Source: Phocicoccus schoeneichii (GTDB lineage: Bacteria > Bacillota > Bacilli > Staphylococcales > Salinicoccaceae). Taken from it: a stretch of DNA of 64,000 nt. Every line of letters starts with the position of its first letter. Within the stretch, counting starts at the first letter, position 1. Where the stretch lies: assembly GCF_014635565.1 (NCBI RefSeq), contig NZ_BMDB01000003.1, positions 124,001 to 188,000 on the forward strand, read 5' to 3'. The notes under the pieces were generated by a model, which was not told the origin of the DNA, ran no database searches, and saw nothing but the letters and a program-made list of their open reading frames with translations. The translations under genes and the position numbers were made by a program. Shown piece after piece: positions 45,595-57,737 of the stretch.

Positions 45595-46782
45595 TTAAGC
45601 GTCGATTCCAGTTACAACACCAGAACCTACAGTACGTCCACCTTCACGGATTGAGAAACGAGTTCCGTCTTCAATCGCGATTGGAGAAATTAATTCAACG
45701 TCCATTTCGATGTTGTCTCCAGGCATTACCATTTCAGTACCTTCTGGTAAGTTAACTACGCCAGTTACGTCAGTTGTACGGAAGTAGAACTGTGGGCGAT
45801 AGTTAGTGAAGAATGGAGTGTGACGTCCACCTTCTTCTTTTGATAAAACGTAAACTTCTGCTTTGAATTTACTGTGTGGAGTGATTGATCCTGGAGCAGC
45901 TAATACTTGACCACGTTGGATGTCTTCACGTGATACACCACGTAATAACGCACCAATGTTGTCTCCTGCTTCAGCGTAATCTAATAATTTACGGAACATT
46001 TCTACTCCAGTTACAGTTGTCTTAGAAGGAGCTTCAGTTAAACCGATAATCTCAACTTCTTCACCAACTTTAACTTGTCCACGTTCAACACGGCCTGTAG
46101 CAACAGTACCACGACCAGTGATTGAGAATACGTCCTCAACTGGCATCATGAATGGTTTGTCAGAGTCACGTTCTGGAGTTGGGATGTACTCATCCACAGC
46201 TTCCATAAGTTCTAAGATTTTCTTCTCATACTCTTCGTCACCTTCAAGTGCTTTAAGAGCTGAACCAGCGATTACAGGGATGTCATCACCTGGGAAGTCG
46301 TATTCAGAAAGAAGTTCACGAACTTCCATTTCTACTAATTCAAGTAATTCTTCGTCGTCTACCATGTCAACTTTGTTTAAGAATACAACAAGTGCAGGTA
46401 CACCTACGTTACGTGAAAGTAAGATGTGCTCACGAGTTTGTGGCATTGGGCCATCTGCAGCAGATACTACTAAGATACCGCCGTCCATTTGAGCAGCACC
46501 AGTGATCATGTTTTTAACGTAGTCTGCGTGTCCTGGGCAGTCAACGTGTGCATAGTGACGTGATGGTGTTTCATACTCAATGTGTGAAGTATTGATCGTG
46601 ATTCCACGTTCTTTTTCTTCAGGTGCGTTGTCTACTTGGTCATAAGACTGAGCAGATCCACCGTAGTGTTTAGCTAATACAGTTGCGATTGCAGCTGTTA
46701 ATGTTGTTTTACCATGGTCTACGTGACCAATTGTACCAATGTTGGCATGCGTTTTCGAACGGTCAAATTTTTCTTTTGCCAT
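45595..46782 (-). CDS. tuf: translation elongation factor Tu
   Basis: A 395-residue EF-Tu. GTPase motifs: [25 protein letters not shown] and the SAL-type [10 protein letters not shown]; domain 2-3 blocks follow ([30 protein letters not shown]-like [12 protein letters not shown]). It carries aminoacyl-tRNA to the ribosome. It lies 117 bases after fusA, and the gap holds its own promoter and a hairpin, so its level can be set apart from the str operon. Confidence 0.98.
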   Translation of the reverse strand: MAKEKFDRSKTHANIGTIGHVDHGKTTLTAAIATVLAKHYGGSAQSYDQVDNAPEEKERGITINTSHIEYETPSRHYAHVDCPGHADYVKNMITGAAQMDGGILVVSAADGPMPQTREHILLSRNVGVPALVVFLNKVDMVDDEELLELVEMEVRELLSEYDFPGDDIPVIAGSALKALEGDEEYEKKILELMEAVDEYIPTPERDSDKPFMMPVEDVFSITGRGTVATGRVERGQVKVGEEVEIIGLTEAPSKTTVTGVEMFRKLLDYAEAGDNIGALLRGVSREDIQRGQVLAAPGSITPHSKFKAEVYVLSKEEGGRHTPFFTNYRPQFYFRTTDVTGVVNLPEGTEMVMPGDNIEMDVELISPIAIEDGTRFSIREGGRTVGSGVVTGIDA

Positions 46783-46822
46783 TTTGAAATACCTCTCCTT
46801 ATTATAAGAAAATTTATTATAA

Positions 46823-46847
46823 TTCTGCCCAAATATTTTGGGCAGAA
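46823..46847 (-). other. tuf leader hairpin
   Basis: An 11-bp perfect stem, TTCTGCCCAAA with TTTGGGCAGAA, in the tuf 5' leader, without a T-run. It could stabilise the mRNA or modulate its translation. Confidence 0.6.
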
Positions 46848-46861
46848 GTGTATCTATACAA

Positions 46862-46890
46862 TTTATACATGTTTACCGGTGAAAAATCAA
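46862..46890 (-). promoter_or_regulatory. tuf promoter
   Basis: On the minus strand TTGATT (46885-46890), a 17-base spacer and TATAAA (46862-46867), between the fusA stop and tuf. Confidence 0.7.
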
Positions 46891-46899
46891 GTATATTGA

Positions 46900-48981
46900 T
46901 TAAGCACCAGTGTTTTTCTTGATGATTTCCTCAGAGATCGATTTAGGAACTTCTTCATAGTGGTCAAATACCATTGAGTAGACTCCGCGACCTTGAGTGT
47001 TTGAACGCAAGCTAGTTGCGTAACCGAACATTTCTGAAAGTGGAACGAATGCGTTAACTACTTGTGCGTTACCACGAGCTGTCATACCTTCAACACGTCC
47101 ACGACGTGAAGTTACGTCACCCATGATATCTCCAAGATATTCTTCTGGCATTACAATTTCAACTTTCATAACAGGTTCTAAGATAACTGGTTTACATTTT
47201 TTAGCAGCTTCTTTTAAAGCAAGTGATGCTGCGATCTTGAACGCCATCTCAGATGAGTCAACGTCGTGGTAAGATCCGTCAAATAGTCTCGCTTTAACGT
47301 CTACTAATGGGTAACCAGCAAGAACACCGTTTTCAAGTGCGTTTCTAAGTCCATCTTCTACAGCTGGGATGTATTCACGTGGAACTACACCACCAACAAC
47401 GTTGTCGATGAATTCGAATCCTGCACCTTGTTCGTTCGGGATAAATTCGATGTGTACGTCACCGTACTGACCGCGTCCACCAGACTGACGGCTGAATTTA
47501 CCTTGTACTTCTGCTGCTTCAGTGAATGTTTCACGGTAAGATACCATTGGCGCACCAACGTTACATTCTACCTTGAATTCACGTTTCATACGGTCAACAA
47601 GTACGTCTAAGTGTAATTCACCCATACCACCGATGATTACCTGTCCAGTTTCTTGGTCAGTGTAAGCAGTGAATGTTGGGTCTTCTTCTTGTAATTTAAC
47701 AAGAGCAGTAGTCATTTTATCTTGGTCAGCTTTTGATTTAGGCTCAACAGATAAGTGGATTACTGGCTCAGGGAATTCCATTGACTCTAAGATAACACCA
47801 AGTTTTTCTTGAGTTAATGTGTCACCTGTACCTGTATCTTTAAGACCAACTGCAGCAGCGATATCACCAGAGTAAACTGTTGCAAGTTCCTCACGTGAGT
47901 TCGCGTGCATTTGAAGGATACGTCCTACACGTTCACGTTTACCTTTAGTTGTGTTTGAAACGTAAGAACCAGACTCAAGTTTACCTGAGTAAACACGGAA
48001 GAATGTTAATTTACCAACGAATGGATCCGTCATAACTTTAAATGCTAAAGCTGTGAATGGCTCGTCATCGCCTGGTTTTGCAACATATTCTTCTTCTGGG
48101 TTGTCAGCCATATGACCAACGATAGGTCTTACGTCAAGTGGTGATGGTAAGTAAGAAATGATACCATCTAGGAGTAATTGAACTCCTTTGTTTTTGAATG
48201 CTGTACCACAGAATACTGGGTAGAATTCAACTGCACAAGTCGCTTCGCGAATTGCTTGTTTAAGAACATCTTCAGAGATTTCTTCTCCACCAAGGTATAA
48301 TTCCATGATTTCTTCGTTAACGTCAGCTAAACCTTCGATTAACGCTTCACGCATTTCAGTTGCTTTTTCAAGGAACTCTTCTGGAACGTCTACTTCTTCA
48401 ACGTCTTGACCTAAGTCATCGTTGTAAAGGTAAGTTTTCCAGTGAACTAAGTCGATGATTCCTCTGAAATCGTCTTCTGCGCCAATTGGGAATTGAACCG
48501 CGTGTGCGTTTGCTTGTAGACGATCTCTTACAGTGCCGATTGCATATTCGAAGTCAGCACCAATTTTGTCCATTTTGTTTACGAATACAATACGAGGTAC
48601 CCCATAAGTAGTCGCTTGACGCCATACTGTTTCAGTTTGTGGCTCAACACCTGATTGAGCATCTAATACTGTTACAGCTGAGTCAAGTACACGTAATGAA
48701 CGTTCAACTTCAACAGTGAAGTCTACGTGTCCAGGAGTATCAATGATATTTACACGGTGACCTTTCCACTCAGCAGTTGTTGCTGCTGAAGTGATTGTGA
48801 TACCACGTTCTTGTTCTTGCTCCATCCAGTCCATCTGTGATGCACCTTCGTGAGTTTCTCCAAGTTTGTGGATACGGCCAGTATAATAAAGGATACGTTC
48901 TGTAGTAGTCGTTTTACCAGCATCGATGTGAGCCATGATACCGATATTACGAGTATTTTCTAATGAAAATTGTCTTGTCAT
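46900..48981 (-). CDS. fusA: translation elongation factor G
   Basis: A 693-residue [22 protein letters not shown] at the G1 region (given by AHIDAGKTT), [25 protein letters not shown], and domain IV with [13 protein letters not shown]. It drives translocation and ribosome recycling. I start at ATG 48981 ([14 protein letters not shown]); the frame to 49002 lies upstream of the ribosome site. Phe in HVDFTVEV and His in GELHLD, positions linked to fusidic acid resistance, are as in sensitive strains. Confidence 0.98.
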   Translation of the reverse strand: MTRQFSLENTRNIGIMAHIDAGKTTTTERILYYTGRIHKLGETHEGASQMDWMEQEQERGITITSAATTAEWKGHRVNIIDTPGHVDFTVEVERSLRVLDSAVTVLDAQSGVEPQTETVWRQATTYGVPRIVFVNKMDKIGADFEYAIGTVRDRLQANAHAVQFPIGAEDDFRGIIDLVHWKTYLYNDDLGQDVEEVDVPEEFLEKATEMREALIEGLADVNEEIMELYLGGEEISEDVLKQAIREATCAVEFYPVFCGTAFKNKGVQLLLDGIISYLPSPLDVRPIVGHMADNPEEEYVAKPGDDEPFTALAFKVMTDPFVGKLTFFRVYSGKLESGSYVSNTTKGKRERVGRILQMHANSREELATVYSGDIAAAVGLKDTGTGDTLTQEKLGVILESMEFPEPVIHLSVEPKSKADQDKMTTALVKLQEEDPTFTAYTDQETGQVIIGGMGELHLDVLVDRMKREFKVECNVGAPMVSYRETFTEAAEVQGKFSRQSGGRGQYGDVHIEFIPNEQGAGFEFIDNVVGGVVPREYIPAVEDGLRNALENGVLAGYPLVDVKARLFDGSYHDVDSSEMAFKIAASLALKEAAKKCKPVILEPVMKVEIVMPEEYLGDIMGDVTSRRGRVEGMTARGNAQVVNAFVPLSEMFGYATSLRSNTQGRGVYSMVFDHYEEVPKSISEEIIKKNTGA

Positions 48982-49057
48982 AGAACTTTTTTCTCCTTCC
49001 AAGAGTTAATCTATTTTATTAACAGACTACAAATACTAACAGGCTACTAGCCAATAA

Positions 49058-49528
49058 TTACCAACGGTAGTGAGCGAATGCTCTGTTAGCTTCTGCCATT
49101 TTATGCATTTCTTCACGACGCTTAACAGATGCGCCAGTGTTGTTTGCTGCATCTAAAATTTCGTTTGCAAGTCTTTCAACCATAGTTTTCTCTCCACGAA
49201 GACGTGAATAGTTAACTAACCAACGAAGTCCTAGAGTTGTACGTCTTTCTGGACGTACCTCAACTGGTACTTGATAGTTAGAACCACCTACACGGCGTGC
49301 TTTAACTTCAAGTAATGGCATAATGTTTTCAAGTGCTTCTTCAAAGACTTCCATAGAATTTCTTCCTGAACGTTCTTCTACTAGTTCAAATGCACTATAA
49401 AGAATTTTTTGAGATGTACCACGTTTACCGTCGATCATTAATTTGTTAATTAATTTAGTGATTAATTTAGAATTATGAATTGGATCTGGTAATACGTCTC
49501 TTTTAGCTACTGGGCCTTTACGTGGCAT
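49058..49528 (-). CDS. rpsG: 30S ribosomal protein S7
   Basis: A 156-residue S7: [17 protein letters not shown] at the start, [30 protein letters not shown] and [13 protein letters not shown] at the end. It nucleates the 30S head by binding 16S rRNA. It is the second gene of rpsL-rpsG-fusA-tuf. Length is normal. Confidence 0.98.
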   Translation of the reverse strand: MPRKGPVAKRDVLPDPIHNSKLITKLINKLMIDGKRGTSQKILYSAFELVEERSGRNSMEVFEEALENIMPLLEVKARRVGGSNYQVPVEVRPERRTTLGLRWLVNYSRLRGEKTMVERLANEILDAANNTGASVKRREEMHKMAEANRAFAHYRW

Positions 49529-49577
49529 AGCAAGTTCCTCCTTCCATCGAGTGATTATTTCAAGAATTTATTTTAAT

Positions 49578-49988
49578 TTATTTAGGTCTCTTAGCACCGT
49601 ATTTAGAACGTCCTTGTTTACGTCCATCAACACCTGAAGTATCAAGAGCACCGCGAACTACTGTGTAACGTACCCCAGATAAGTCTTTTACGCGTCCACC
49701 ACGCACAAGTACAACTGAGTGTTCTTGTAAGTTGTGTCCAATTCCTGGGATATATGCGTTAACTTCCATGTTGTTTGAAAGTCTAACACGTGCATATTTA
49801 CGTAAAGCTGAGTTCGGTTTACGTGGAGTCATCGTACCAACACGTGTACAAACACCACGTTTTTGTGGAGCGTTGTTACGAGTAACTTCTTTCTTCAAGC
49901 TGTTGAATCCTCTATTTAATGCTGGCGCTTCAGATTTAGTCGTTTTAGTTTTACGAGGGTTTCTGATTAACTGATTAATTGTAGGCAT
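49578..49988 (-). CDS. rpsL: 30S ribosomal protein S12 with Arg56 and Ser104
   Basis: A 136-residue S12 starting [15 protein letters not shown], after AGGAGG. It lines the decoding centre. Two positions stand out: residue 56, nearly always Lys in TPKKPNS (Lys43 in E. coli), is Arg, and residue 104, normally Pro in KDLPGVRY (E. coli 91), is Ser; His109 is Thr. The codons are CGT, TCT and ACA. Changes at 56 and 104 are classical streptomycin-resistance sites. Lys101 and Asp102 (the methylthiolated Asp) are unchanged. Resistance is predicted from established knowledge and has not been measured. Confidence 0.97.
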   Translation of the reverse strand: MPTINQLIRNPRKTKTTKSEAPALNRGFNSLKKEVTRNNAPQKRGVCTRVGTMTPRKPNSALRKYARVRLSNNMEVNAYIPGIGHNLQEHSVVLVRGGRVKDLSGVRYTVVRGALDTSGVDGRKQGRSKYGAKRPK

Positions 49989-50129
49989 TCTTCGTTTCCT
50001 CCTCTCTTGATTTAAATAGTCCACACATCCAGGTGGTTCATTTTTAAACAATAAAAAATGCGTAAGAATTTAAAGCTCTTACAACTCATTTTTATCAGTA
50101 CGTTACTCCCAATATGAGTAACCTTAAAT

Positions 50130-50159
50130 ATTGTAACACCTGCGATAAGTTAATGTCAA
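50130..50159 (-). promoter_or_regulatory. promoter of the rpsL-rpsG-fusA operon
   Basis: On the minus strand a consensus TTGACA (50154-50159), an 18-base spacer and TACAAT (50130-50135), giving a leader of about 135 bases before rpsL. It lies where other Bacillota have the L7Ae-like gene. Confidence 0.82.
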
Positions 50160-50199
50160 TTAAATCTAGTGTTTTTATCAGATAAAAACATCATAAAAA

Positions 50200-50236
50200 G
50201 AAACACTTCCGATCAACCAAAAATTAATCGGAAGTA
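50200..50236 (-). terminator. rpoC terminator
   Basis: A 9-bp stem ACTTCCGAT/ATCGGAAGT (50205-50213 with 50227-50235) and a T-rich tail on the minus strand. It separates rpoBC from the rpsL operon. Confidence 0.85.
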
Positions 50237-50251
50237 TTCAGTTTTTAAATC

Positions 50252-53200
50252 CTATTTTTCACTCTTTGCTTCTTCAGCTGCTTCTTTCTCCGCTTGAATT
50301 CTTTCTTCTTCAGCGTCGATTCTAACCTGTTGACCTTCGACTTCAATTTCAACGTCACGGTATTTCGGCATACCAGTACCTGCTGGAATTAGCTTACCAA
50401 TAATAACGTTCTCTTTAAGACCGAGTAAGTCATCGCGCTTACCTTTGATTGCTGCATCTGTAAGAACACGAGTAGTTTCTTGGAATGACGCTGCAGAAAG
50501 GAAGCTTTCTGTTTCAAGTGATGCTTTTGTAATACCAAGCAATACCGGTTTCGCCGTAGCTGGACGTTTTCTTCCTTGGAATACAACTTTGTTCGCTTCT
50601 TGGAACGTGTGAATGTCTACTAATGCACCTGGGATGAGTGATGTTTCACCCGCATCGATAATGCGAACTTTACGTAACATCTGTCTTACCATTACCTCAA
50701 CGTGCTTGTCATCAATTTCTACCCCTTGCATACGGTATACTTTTTGAACTTCTTTTAATAGATATTCTTGCGTTCTGTTTAGGCCAGCAACTTTCAGTAA
50801 CTCTTTAGGCTCAATAGAACCGTCAGTAAGAGTTTCACCTGGGATGACTGTTTGTCCTTCTTCAACAATCACGCGTGCTGCTCCTGGTGCCACGTAAGTT
50901 CTTGTCTCTTCGTGACCTTTAACCTTAATTTCTTGCTGGCGATCTTTGATAAGTTCGATTGATTGGATTGTACCTTCAATCTCAGAGATCACTGCTTGAC
51001 CTTTCGGGTTACGCGCTTCGAAGAGCTCTTGGATACGTGGTAAACCTTGAGTGATGTCTGATCCGGCTACCCCACCTGTGTGGAATGTACGCATCGTAAG
51101 CTGAGTCCCTGGTTCACCGATAGATTGCGCTGCAATCGTACCCACTGCTTCCCCAACCTCAACTTTTTCACCTGTAGCAAGGTTTTTACCATAACATTTT
51201 TCACATACACCGTAGCGCGTGTTACATGTAAATGCTGAACGAATATAAACTTCTTCAATACCTGCATTTACGATGTCTTTCGCGATATCTGATGTAATTA
51301 ATTCATTTGCGCCAATGATGACTTCGTCTGTATTTGGATGTCTCACTGTTTCTTTCACATAACGACCTTCAAGACGGTCAAATAGCGGTTCGATAACTTC
51401 AGAACCTTCTTTGAGTTCACGGACATTAAGCCCTTTATCAGTACCACAGTCTGCTTCTCTAACGATTACGTCTTGAGCAACGTCAACGAGACGTCTCGTT
51501 AAGTAACCTGAGTCTGCAGTCTTAAGTGCTGTGTCGGCAAGACCTTTACGCGCACCGTGTGTAGAGATAAAGTACTCGAGTACTGTTAAACCTTCACGGA
51601 ATGAAGATTTAATCGGTAACTCGATGATCTGTCCTGATGGGTTTGCCATGAGTCCACGCATACCTGCAAGCTGAGTGAAGTTTGACGCGTTACCACGCGC
51701 TCCTGAGTCCGCCATCATGTAGATTGGGTTGAACCTATCAAGCGACTCCATCAGTTGTTCTTGGATAACATCTTTAACTTTTGTCCACATTTCAATTACA
51801 GTGTTGTAACGTTCCTCTTCTGTAATTAAACCACGGTCGTATTGTTTTTGAACGATTTCAACTTTTTCTTCTGTTTCTTGAATGAGTTCTTGCTTGTTAG
51901 GAAGAACGATGATGTCAGAAACCCCAACTGTGATACCCGCACGCGTTGAATATTTGAATCCTAAGTCTTTCATTAAGTCAAGCATTACAGATGTTTCTGT
52001 GATGTGGAACTTGTTGAAGACTTCAGCAATAATTTGCCCTAAGAATCCTTTGTCGAATGGCTTAACAAGCGCTGTATCTTTGAACTTACCAACCAGACCT
52101 TGTTCACCTAAGTCTTCTGCTTTGATGAAATAACGGTCCGGCGTTTTACGCTCTAAGTTTTCACGAGTTGGCTCGTTGATATACGGGAAGCTTGGTGGCA
52201 TAATTTCGTTGAAAATTACTTTACCAACTGTAGTCATAAGAATTTTATCTGCGTTTTCTTCACCGATTTTTTCAACAGGCATGTTACCAGTATGAACACC
52301 GATTCTTGTGTGAAGTGATGCATATCCAGAACGGTATGCCATGATTACCTCTTCATAGTCTTTGAATATGTGTCCTTCACGTTTTGTGTTTTCTTTTTCG
52401 AGTGTTAGGTAGTAGTTACCAAGCACCATATCCTGAGATGGTGTAACAACTGGTTTACCATCTTTAGGGTTAAGAATGTTAGATGCTGCAAGCATGAGCA
52501 TGCGTGCTTCTGCTTGTGCTTCTTTAGATAAAGGAACGTGTACCGCCATTTGGTCTCCATCGAAGTCCGCATTATATGCAGTCGTTACGAGTGGATGAAG
52601 ACGGATTGCGCGTCCTTCTACTAATGTTGGTTCGAAAGCTTGGATACCAAGTCTGTGTAATGTTGGAGCACGGTTTAATAGAACCGGATGCTCTTTGATT
52701 ACATCTTCAAGTACGTCCCAAACAGATTCGTCTAAACGCTCAATTTTGTTTTTCGCATTTTTAATGTTTGTCGCAAGATCTCTTGCAACCAGCTCTCTCA
52801 TTACGAAAGGCTTGAATAATTCTAACGCCATTTCTCTTGGTAATCCACATTGGTACATTTTTAGACTTGGACCTACTACGATAACCGAACGACCTGAGTA
52901 GTCTACACGTTTACCAAGTAAGTTCTGTCTGAAACGACCTTGTTTACCTTTTAACATGTGAGATAACGATTTTAATGGTCGGTTACCTGGTCCAGTCACT
53001 GGGCGGCCACGACGACCGTTATCAATTAAAGCATCTACTGCTTCTTGTAACATACGTTTTTCGTTTTGAACAATGATGCCAGGAGCACCAAGGTCAAGAA
53101 GTCGTTTTAAACGGTTGTTACGGTTGATTACACGACGGTATAAATCGTTTAAATCACTTGTTGCGAAACGTCCACCATCAAGTTGTACCATTGGTCTAAT

Positions 53201-53911
53201 ATCTGGTGGAATTACTGGAAGTGCGTCCAGCACCATCCACTCTGGTTTGTTACCAGAGTTACGGAATGCTTCCACAACTTCAAGACGACGAATTGCACGT
53301 GTTAAACGTTGCCCAGTCGCAGTCTCAAGTTCAGTTTTTAACTCATCTAATTCTGCATCTAGGTCTACTTTTTGAAGTAGATCTTTGATTGCTTCCGCAC
53401 CCATTTTTGCGGTAAACGTATTACCGTGTTTCATGTAATACTCGCGGTATTCACGTTCAGATAATAACGTTTTTGATTCGAGTCCAGTTGAACCTGGTTC
53501 AATCACTACGTAAGATGCGAAATAGATAATTTCTTCTAAGTTACGTGGAGACATATCGAGTAATAGCCCCATACGTGAAGGTATTCCTTTGAAATACCAA
53601 ATGTGTGAAACAGGGGCAGCGAGTTCGATGTGCCCCATTCTTTCACGACGTACTTTTGCACGCGTAATTTCTACACCACAGTTTTCACACACATGACCCT
53701 TGTAACGAACACGTTTGTATTTACCACATGCACATTCCCAGTCTTTTGTTGGTCCAAAAATTTTCTCACAGAATAAACCATCTTTTTCTGGTTTAAGTGT
53801 TCTGTAGTTAATTGTTTCTGGTTTTTTAACTTCTCCGCTCGTCCATGAACGGATTTTCTCAGGTGATGCAAGCCCGATCTTCATATATTGAAATCTATTT
53901 ACATCTATCAA
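50252..53911 (-). CDS. rpoC: RNA polymerase beta' subunit
   Basis: A 1219-residue beta' subunit. It has the N-terminal zinc finger (CACGKYKR...CENCG), the lid/rudder region, the active-site [15 protein letters not shown], the trigger-loop region [22 protein letters not shown], given by ends GLADTALKT and [10 protein letters not shown], and the second zinc site with [13 protein letters not shown]. It starts [14 protein letters not shown], as in staphylococci. The C-terminal tail is short and acidic/basic ([10 protein letters not shown]). It is 37 bases downstream of rpoB. Confidence 0.98.
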   Translation of the reverse strand: MIDVNRFQYMKIGLASPEKIRSWTSGEVKKPETINYRTLKPEKDGLFCEKIFGPTKDWECACGKYKRVRYKGHVCENCGVEITRAKVRRERMGHIELAAPVSHIWYFKGIPSRMGLLLDMSPRNLEEIIYFASYVVIEPGSTGLESKTLLSEREYREYYMKHGNTFTAKMGAEAIKDLLQKVDLDAELDELKTELETATGQRLTRAIRRLEVVEAFRNSGNKPEWMVLDALPVIPPDIRPMVQLDGGRFATSDLNDLYRRVINRNNRLKRLLDLGAPGIIVQNEKRMLQEAVDALIDNGRRGRPVTGPGNRPLKSLSHMLKGKQGRFRQNLLGKRVDYSGRSVIVVGPSLKMYQCGLPREMALELFKPFVMRELVARDLATNIKNAKNKIERLDESVWDVLEDVIKEHPVLLNRAPTLHRLGIQAFEPTLVEGRAIRLHPLVTTAYNADFDGDQMAVHVPLSKEAQAEARMLMLAASNILNPKDGKPVVTPSQDMVLGNYYLTLEKENTKREGHIFKDYEEVIMAYRSGYASLHTRIGVHTGNMPVEKIGEENADKILMTTVGKVIFNEIMPPSFPYINEPTRENLERKTPDRYFIKAEDLGEQGLVGKFKDTALVKPFDKGFLGQIIAEVFNKFHITETSVMLDLMKDLGFKYSTRAGITVGVSDIIVLPNKQELIQETEEKVEIVQKQYDRGLITEEERYNTVIEMWTKVKDVIQEQLMESLDRFNPIYMMADSGARGNASNFTQLAGMRGLMANPSGQIIELPIKSSFREGLTVLEYFISTHGARKGLADTALKTADSGYLTRRLVDVAQDVIVREADCGTDKGLNVRELKEGSEVIEPLFDRLEGRYVKETVRHPNTDEVIIGANELITSDIAKDIVNAGIEEVYIRSAFTCNTRYGVCEKCYGKNLATGEKVEVGEAVGTIAAQSIGEPGTQLTMRTFHTGGVAGSDITQGLPRIQELFEARNPKGQAVISEIEGTIQSIELIKDRQQEIKVKGHEETRTYVAPGAARVIVEEGQTVIPGETLTDGSIEPKELLKVAGLNRTQEYLLKEVQKVYRMQGVEIDDKHVEVMVRQMLRKVRIIDAGETSLIPGALVDIHTFQEANKVVFQGRKRPATAKPVLLGITKASLETESFLSAASFQETTRVLTDAAIKGKRDDLLGLKENVIIGKLIPAGTGMPKYRDVEIEVEGQQVRIDAEEERIQAEKEAAEEAKSEK

Positions 53912-53948
53912 TGAGCTTTCCTCCCTAAAAGTTTCTTGTAAGTGGAGC

Positions 53949-56900
53949 TTACTCTGTTACAGTTTTCGTTGCTTCAGCTTTCTCGTCTACTTCTTTTGGT
54001 TCACTCGGTGCATAATCATCTTCTGATGCATGCATCTCAACTTCTTTATCGTCTTCGTCCATGATTGATACATCCAGACCAAGTGATTGAAGCTCTTTTA
54101 AGAGTACTCGGAATGATTCTGGAATGCTTGGAGCTGGTAAGTTTTCACCTTTAACAATCGCTTCATACGTGTTCACACGACCGATTGTGTCGTCTGATTT
54201 CACTGTAAGAATCTCTTGTAATGTGTACGCTGCACCATATGCTTCAAGCGCCCATACTTCCATCTCACCGAAACGCTGACCACCGAACTGTGCTTTACCT
54301 CCGAGTGGTTGTTGAGTAACAAGTGAGTATGGTCCTGTACTTCTTGCGTGTAGTTTATCGTCTACCATGTGTGAGAGTTTAAGCATGTACATTACTCCGA
54401 CAGATACACGGTTTTCAAATGGTTCCCCTGTTCTTCCGTCATAAAGTACTGTCTTACCGTCTCTCGCAAGCCCTGCTTCTTCCATAGTGTTCCAAACGTC
54501 ATCTTCGTTGGCACCATCGAATACAGGTGTTGCCATCTTAAGTCCCATTTCACGAGCGGCCATACCAAGGTGTAATTCAAGCACCTGACCGATGTTCATA
54601 CGTGATGGTACCCCAAGTGGGTTTAACATGACATCAATTGGCGTACCATCTGGTAAGTAAGGCATATCCTCTTCTGGTAAGATCTTGGAGATTACCCCTT
54701 TGTTACCGTGGCGTCCTGCCATTTTATCCCCGACTGAGATTTTTCTCTTCTGAACGATGTAAACGCGAACTAATTGGTTAACACCAGGTGATAGTTCGTG
54801 ACCATCTGCTCTGTTAAATACTTTTACGTCTAAGACGATACCACCAGCACCGTGTGGTACACGTAATGAAGTATCGCGTACTTCACGTGCTTTTTCACCA
54901 AAGATTGCGTGTAATAGACGATCTTCGGGCGTTTGTTCCGTTACACCTTTAGGTGTTACTTTACCAACTAAAATATCTCCGTCTTTAACTTCCGCACCGA
55001 TGTGAATGATTCCACGTTCATCGAGCTTTTTCATTGCACTTTCTGCAACGTTTGGAATGTCTCTAGTGATTTCTTCTGGTCCAAGTTTTGTATCTCTTGA
55101 CTCAGATTCGTATTCTTCAATGTGAATAGAAGTGTACACGTCGTCTTTTACAAGACGTTCTGACATAATTACAGCATCCTCATAGTTATAACCGTCCCAC
55201 ATCATGAAACCAACAACTAAGTTACGACCTAAAGCCATTTCTCCGTTGTCCATTGATGGACCGTCTGCTAGGATTTCGCCTTTTTCTACTTCTTCACCAA
55301 TAGAAACGATTGGTTTTTGAGTGTAGCAAGTTCCTGCGTTTGAACGCACGAATTTAACGAGATTATATTTATCCAGTTCAGTTTCAACAAATTTGCCGTC
55401 ACCTTTTTTATCTTCTAAACGACGTACATGAATCTCACGAGATTCAACGTGTTCAACGATACCTTTGTAACGGGATACAACTGCTGCGCCTGAGTCTTTT
55501 GCTGCTACGTGTTCCATACCTGTACCAACGAATGGTGATTCAGGAATTAAGAGTGGCACTGCTTGACGTTGCATGTTCGCACCCATTAACGCACGGTTCG
55601 CGTCGTCGTTCTCTAAGAACGGGATACATGCAGTCGCTGCAGATACAACCTGCTTAGGAGATACGTCCATGTAATCCATGCGTTCACGTGGCATTACAGT
55701 GTTGTTACCACGGAAACGACAGATGATTTCTTCGTTTACGAATGAACCATCTTCACCTAGAACTGCGTTCGCCTGAGCGACAACATAGTTGTCCTCCTCG
55801 TCAGCTGTTAGGTAATCAATTTCTTCTGTTACTCTATTTGTTTCTCTGTCTACTCTTCTGTATGGAGTTTCAATGAAACCAAACTCATTTACACGCGCAT
55901 AACTTGATAATGAGTTGATCAGACCAATGTTCGGTCCCTCTGGTGTTTCAATTGGACACATACGTCCGTAGTGAGAATAGTGAACGTCACGTACCTCCAT
56001 TCCTGCACGTTCTCTTGTTAAACCACCAGGTCCAAGTGCTGATAAACGACGCTTATGCGTAAGCTCAGCAAGTGGGTTTGTTTGGTCCATGAACTGTGAT
56101 AATTGCGAACTACCAAAGAATTCTTTAATAGATGCAATAACAGGACGGATATTGATTAATTGTTGCGGTGTAACTGTATCGATGTCTTGAATAGACATTC
56201 TTTCACGAATCACACGTTCCATACGCGCAACACCAATACGGAATTGGTTTTGCAGTAATTCACCTACAGAACGTAGACGTCTGTTACCAAGGTGGTCAAT
56301 ATCATCTGTATCTCCAACACCATGTAATAGGTTGAAGAAATAGCTGATAGACGAAATAATATCTGAAGGTGTGATAGATTTCACTTCGTTGTCAGGGAAT
56401 GCGTTCCCGATAACATTTGTTGTGCTATCTGGTAATTCAGAGTTATTTGAGTTTACTTTTATTGATTGAATTTCAACAGGCTCATCTAAGATACCTTGTT
56501 CAAATTCGAATGTTTTCATGTTTGCACTTGTTTCAAGTACTTCCATTACATCATCAAGCGTTCGTCTGTCGATTGTAGTTCCTGCTTCTAATACGATTTC
56601 ACCTGTTTCAGAATCCACAATCGGCTCTGCTAACACTTGGTTGAAGAGACGGTTTTTAAGATGAAGCTTTTTGTTCATCTTGTAACGTCCGACTGCTGCT
56701 AAGTCATAACGTTTCGGATCGAAGAAACGTGTATATAGTAGGTTTCTCGCGTTTTCTACTGTAGGTGGCTCACCTGGACGTAGACGCTCGTAAATTTCTA
56801 AGAGTGCTTGATCGACTGTTTCAGTTGTATCTTTATCTAAAGTATTACGTAAGTACTCGCTGTCACCAAGGAGATTAATGATTTCTTGGTCCGTTGTAAA

Positions 56901-57497
56901 TCCAAGCGCACGTAAGAGCACTGTAATTGGCATTTTACGAGTACGGTCGATTTTTACATACACAGTATCTCTTGCATCAATCTCGTATTCGAGCCATGCA
57001 CCACGGTTTGGTATCACCGTTGCTGTGTAACTTTTTCTTCCATTTTTATCTACCTTGTCTGCATAATAAACAGACGGGCTTCTAACAAGCTGAGATACGA
57101 TAACACGTTCAGCACCGTTGATGATAAACGTACCAGTATCCGTCATGAGTGGGAAGTCACCCATGAACACTTCTTGCTCCTTAACTTCACCAGTTTCTTT
57201 GATAATGAGTCTTACTTTAACGCGAAGTGGCGCAGAGTACGTTGCATCGTGGTTTTTAGCCTCTTCAACGTTATACTTTGGCTCTCCAAGTTTATAGTCG
57301 ACAAACTCAAGCGAAATGTTTCCTGTAAAGTCTTCTACAGGAGAAATATCTTTGAACATTTCGATTAAGCCAGAATTTAGAAACCATTCGTACGAATTTG
57401 TTTGGATCTCAATTAAGTTAGGTAACTCCAACTTTTCTTCGATACGTGCATAGCTTCTACGTTTTGCATGTTTTCCATACTGAATCACTTGACTCAT
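53949..57497 (-). CDS. rpoB: RNA polymerase beta subunit
   Basis: A 1182-residue beta subunit. The rifampicin region reads [33 protein letters not shown] (core parts SSQLSQFMD and [10 protein letters not shown]), with the main resistance positions wild type, so sensitivity is expected. The catalytic-core block GYNYEDAVI and the switch region [24 protein letters not shown] are present (ends [11 protein letters not shown]). I start at ATG 57497 ([15 protein letters not shown]), eleven bases after AGGGG; a GTG at 57509 overlaps that site. The acidic C-terminal tail ends EATKTVTE. Confidence 0.98.
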   Translation of the reverse strand: MSQVIQYGKHAKRRSYARIEEKLELPNLIEIQTNSYEWFLNSGLIEMFKDISPVEDFTGNISLEFVDYKLGEPKYNVEEAKNHDATYSAPLRVKVRLIIKETGEVKEQEVFMGDFPLMTDTGTFIINGAERVIVSQLVRSPSVYYADKVDKNGRKSYTATVIPNRGAWLEYEIDARDTVYVKIDRTRKMPITVLLRALGFTTDQEIINLLGDSEYLRNTLDKDTTETVDQALLEIYERLRPGEPPTVENARNLLYTRFFDPKRYDLAAVGRYKMNKKLHLKNRLFNQVLAEPIVDSETGEIVLEAGTTIDRRTLDDVMEVLETSANMKTFEFEQGILDEPVEIQSIKVNSNNSELPDSTTNVIGNAFPDNEVKSITPSDIISSISYFFNLLHGVGDTDDIDHLGNRRLRSVGELLQNQFRIGVARMERVIRERMSIQDIDTVTPQQLINIRPVIASIKEFFGSSQLSQFMDQTNPLAELTHKRRLSALGPGGLTRERAGMEVRDVHYSHYGRMCPIETPEGPNIGLINSLSSYARVNEFGFIETPYRRVDRETNRVTEEIDYLTADEEDNYVVAQANAVLGEDGSFVNEEIICRFRGNNTVMPRERMDYMDVSPKQVVSAATACIPFLENDDANRALMGANMQRQAVPLLIPESPFVGTGMEHVAAKDSGAAVVSRYKGIVEHVESREIHVRRLEDKKGDGKFVETELDKYNLVKFVRSNAGTCYTQKPIVSIGEEVEKGEILADGPSMDNGEMALGRNLVVGFMMWDGYNYEDAVIMSERLVKDDVYTSIHIEEYESESRDTKLGPEEITRDIPNVAESAMKKLDERGIIHIGAEVKDGDILVGKVTPKGVTEQTPEDRLLHAIFGEKAREVRDTSLRVPHGAGGIVLDVKVFNRADGHELSPGVNQLVRVYIVQKRKISVGDKMAGRHGNKGVISKILPEEDMPYLPDGTPIDVMLNPLGVPSRMNIGQVLELHLGMAAREMGLKMATPVFDGANEDDVWNTMEEAGLARDGKTVLYDGRTGEPFENRVSVGVMYMLKLSHMVDDKLHARSTGPYSLVTQQPLGGKAQFGGQRFGEMEVWALEAYGAAYTLQEILTVKSDDTIGRVNTYEAIVKGENLPAPSIPESFRVLLKELQSLGLDVSIMDEDDKEVEMHASEDDYAPSEPKEVDEKAEATKTVTE

Positions 57498-57618
57498 CGA
57501 CAGATTCACCCCTAAAAAAATTTCCCACTATTATCAACAGATAGACCTAATAAGACAAAAAAGAAAACGGAATTACACAACCCCATTTCCTATTTAACAT
57601 TGACTTATTCGTTCGGAA

Positions 57619-57657
57619 CTATCAATATTGGCACAAAAATGTGCATACTTATTGATA
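57619..57657 (-). other. rpoB leader hairpin
   Basis: In the rpoB leader, TATCAATA (57620-57627) pairs perfectly with TATTGATA (57650-57657), and GCACA with TGTGC inside it. No T-run follows, so it is not a terminator. Confidence 0.55.
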
Positions 57658-57674
57658 ATAATATTCATTTAATA

Positions 57675-57703
57675 ACTATAACATACGTAATTTGTCAAGT
57701 CAA
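57675..57703 (-). promoter_or_regulatory. rpoBC promoter
   Basis: On the minus strand TTGACT (57698-57703), a 17-base spacer and TATAGT (57675-57680), giving a leader of about 170 bases. Confidence 0.75.
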
Positions 57704-57737
57704 ATTTATTTGCTTTGACATTTGACAAAATAAATCT

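Noticed and set aside
46900-48981. Fusidic-acid-resistance substitutions in EF-G
   Set aside because: The residues I could align ([14 protein letters not shown]) match sensitive proteins.
56061-56170. Rifampicin-resistance substitutions in RpoB
   Set aside because: The main positions in the core region (Q, D, H and S of SQLSQFMD...[10 protein letters not shown]) are wild type.
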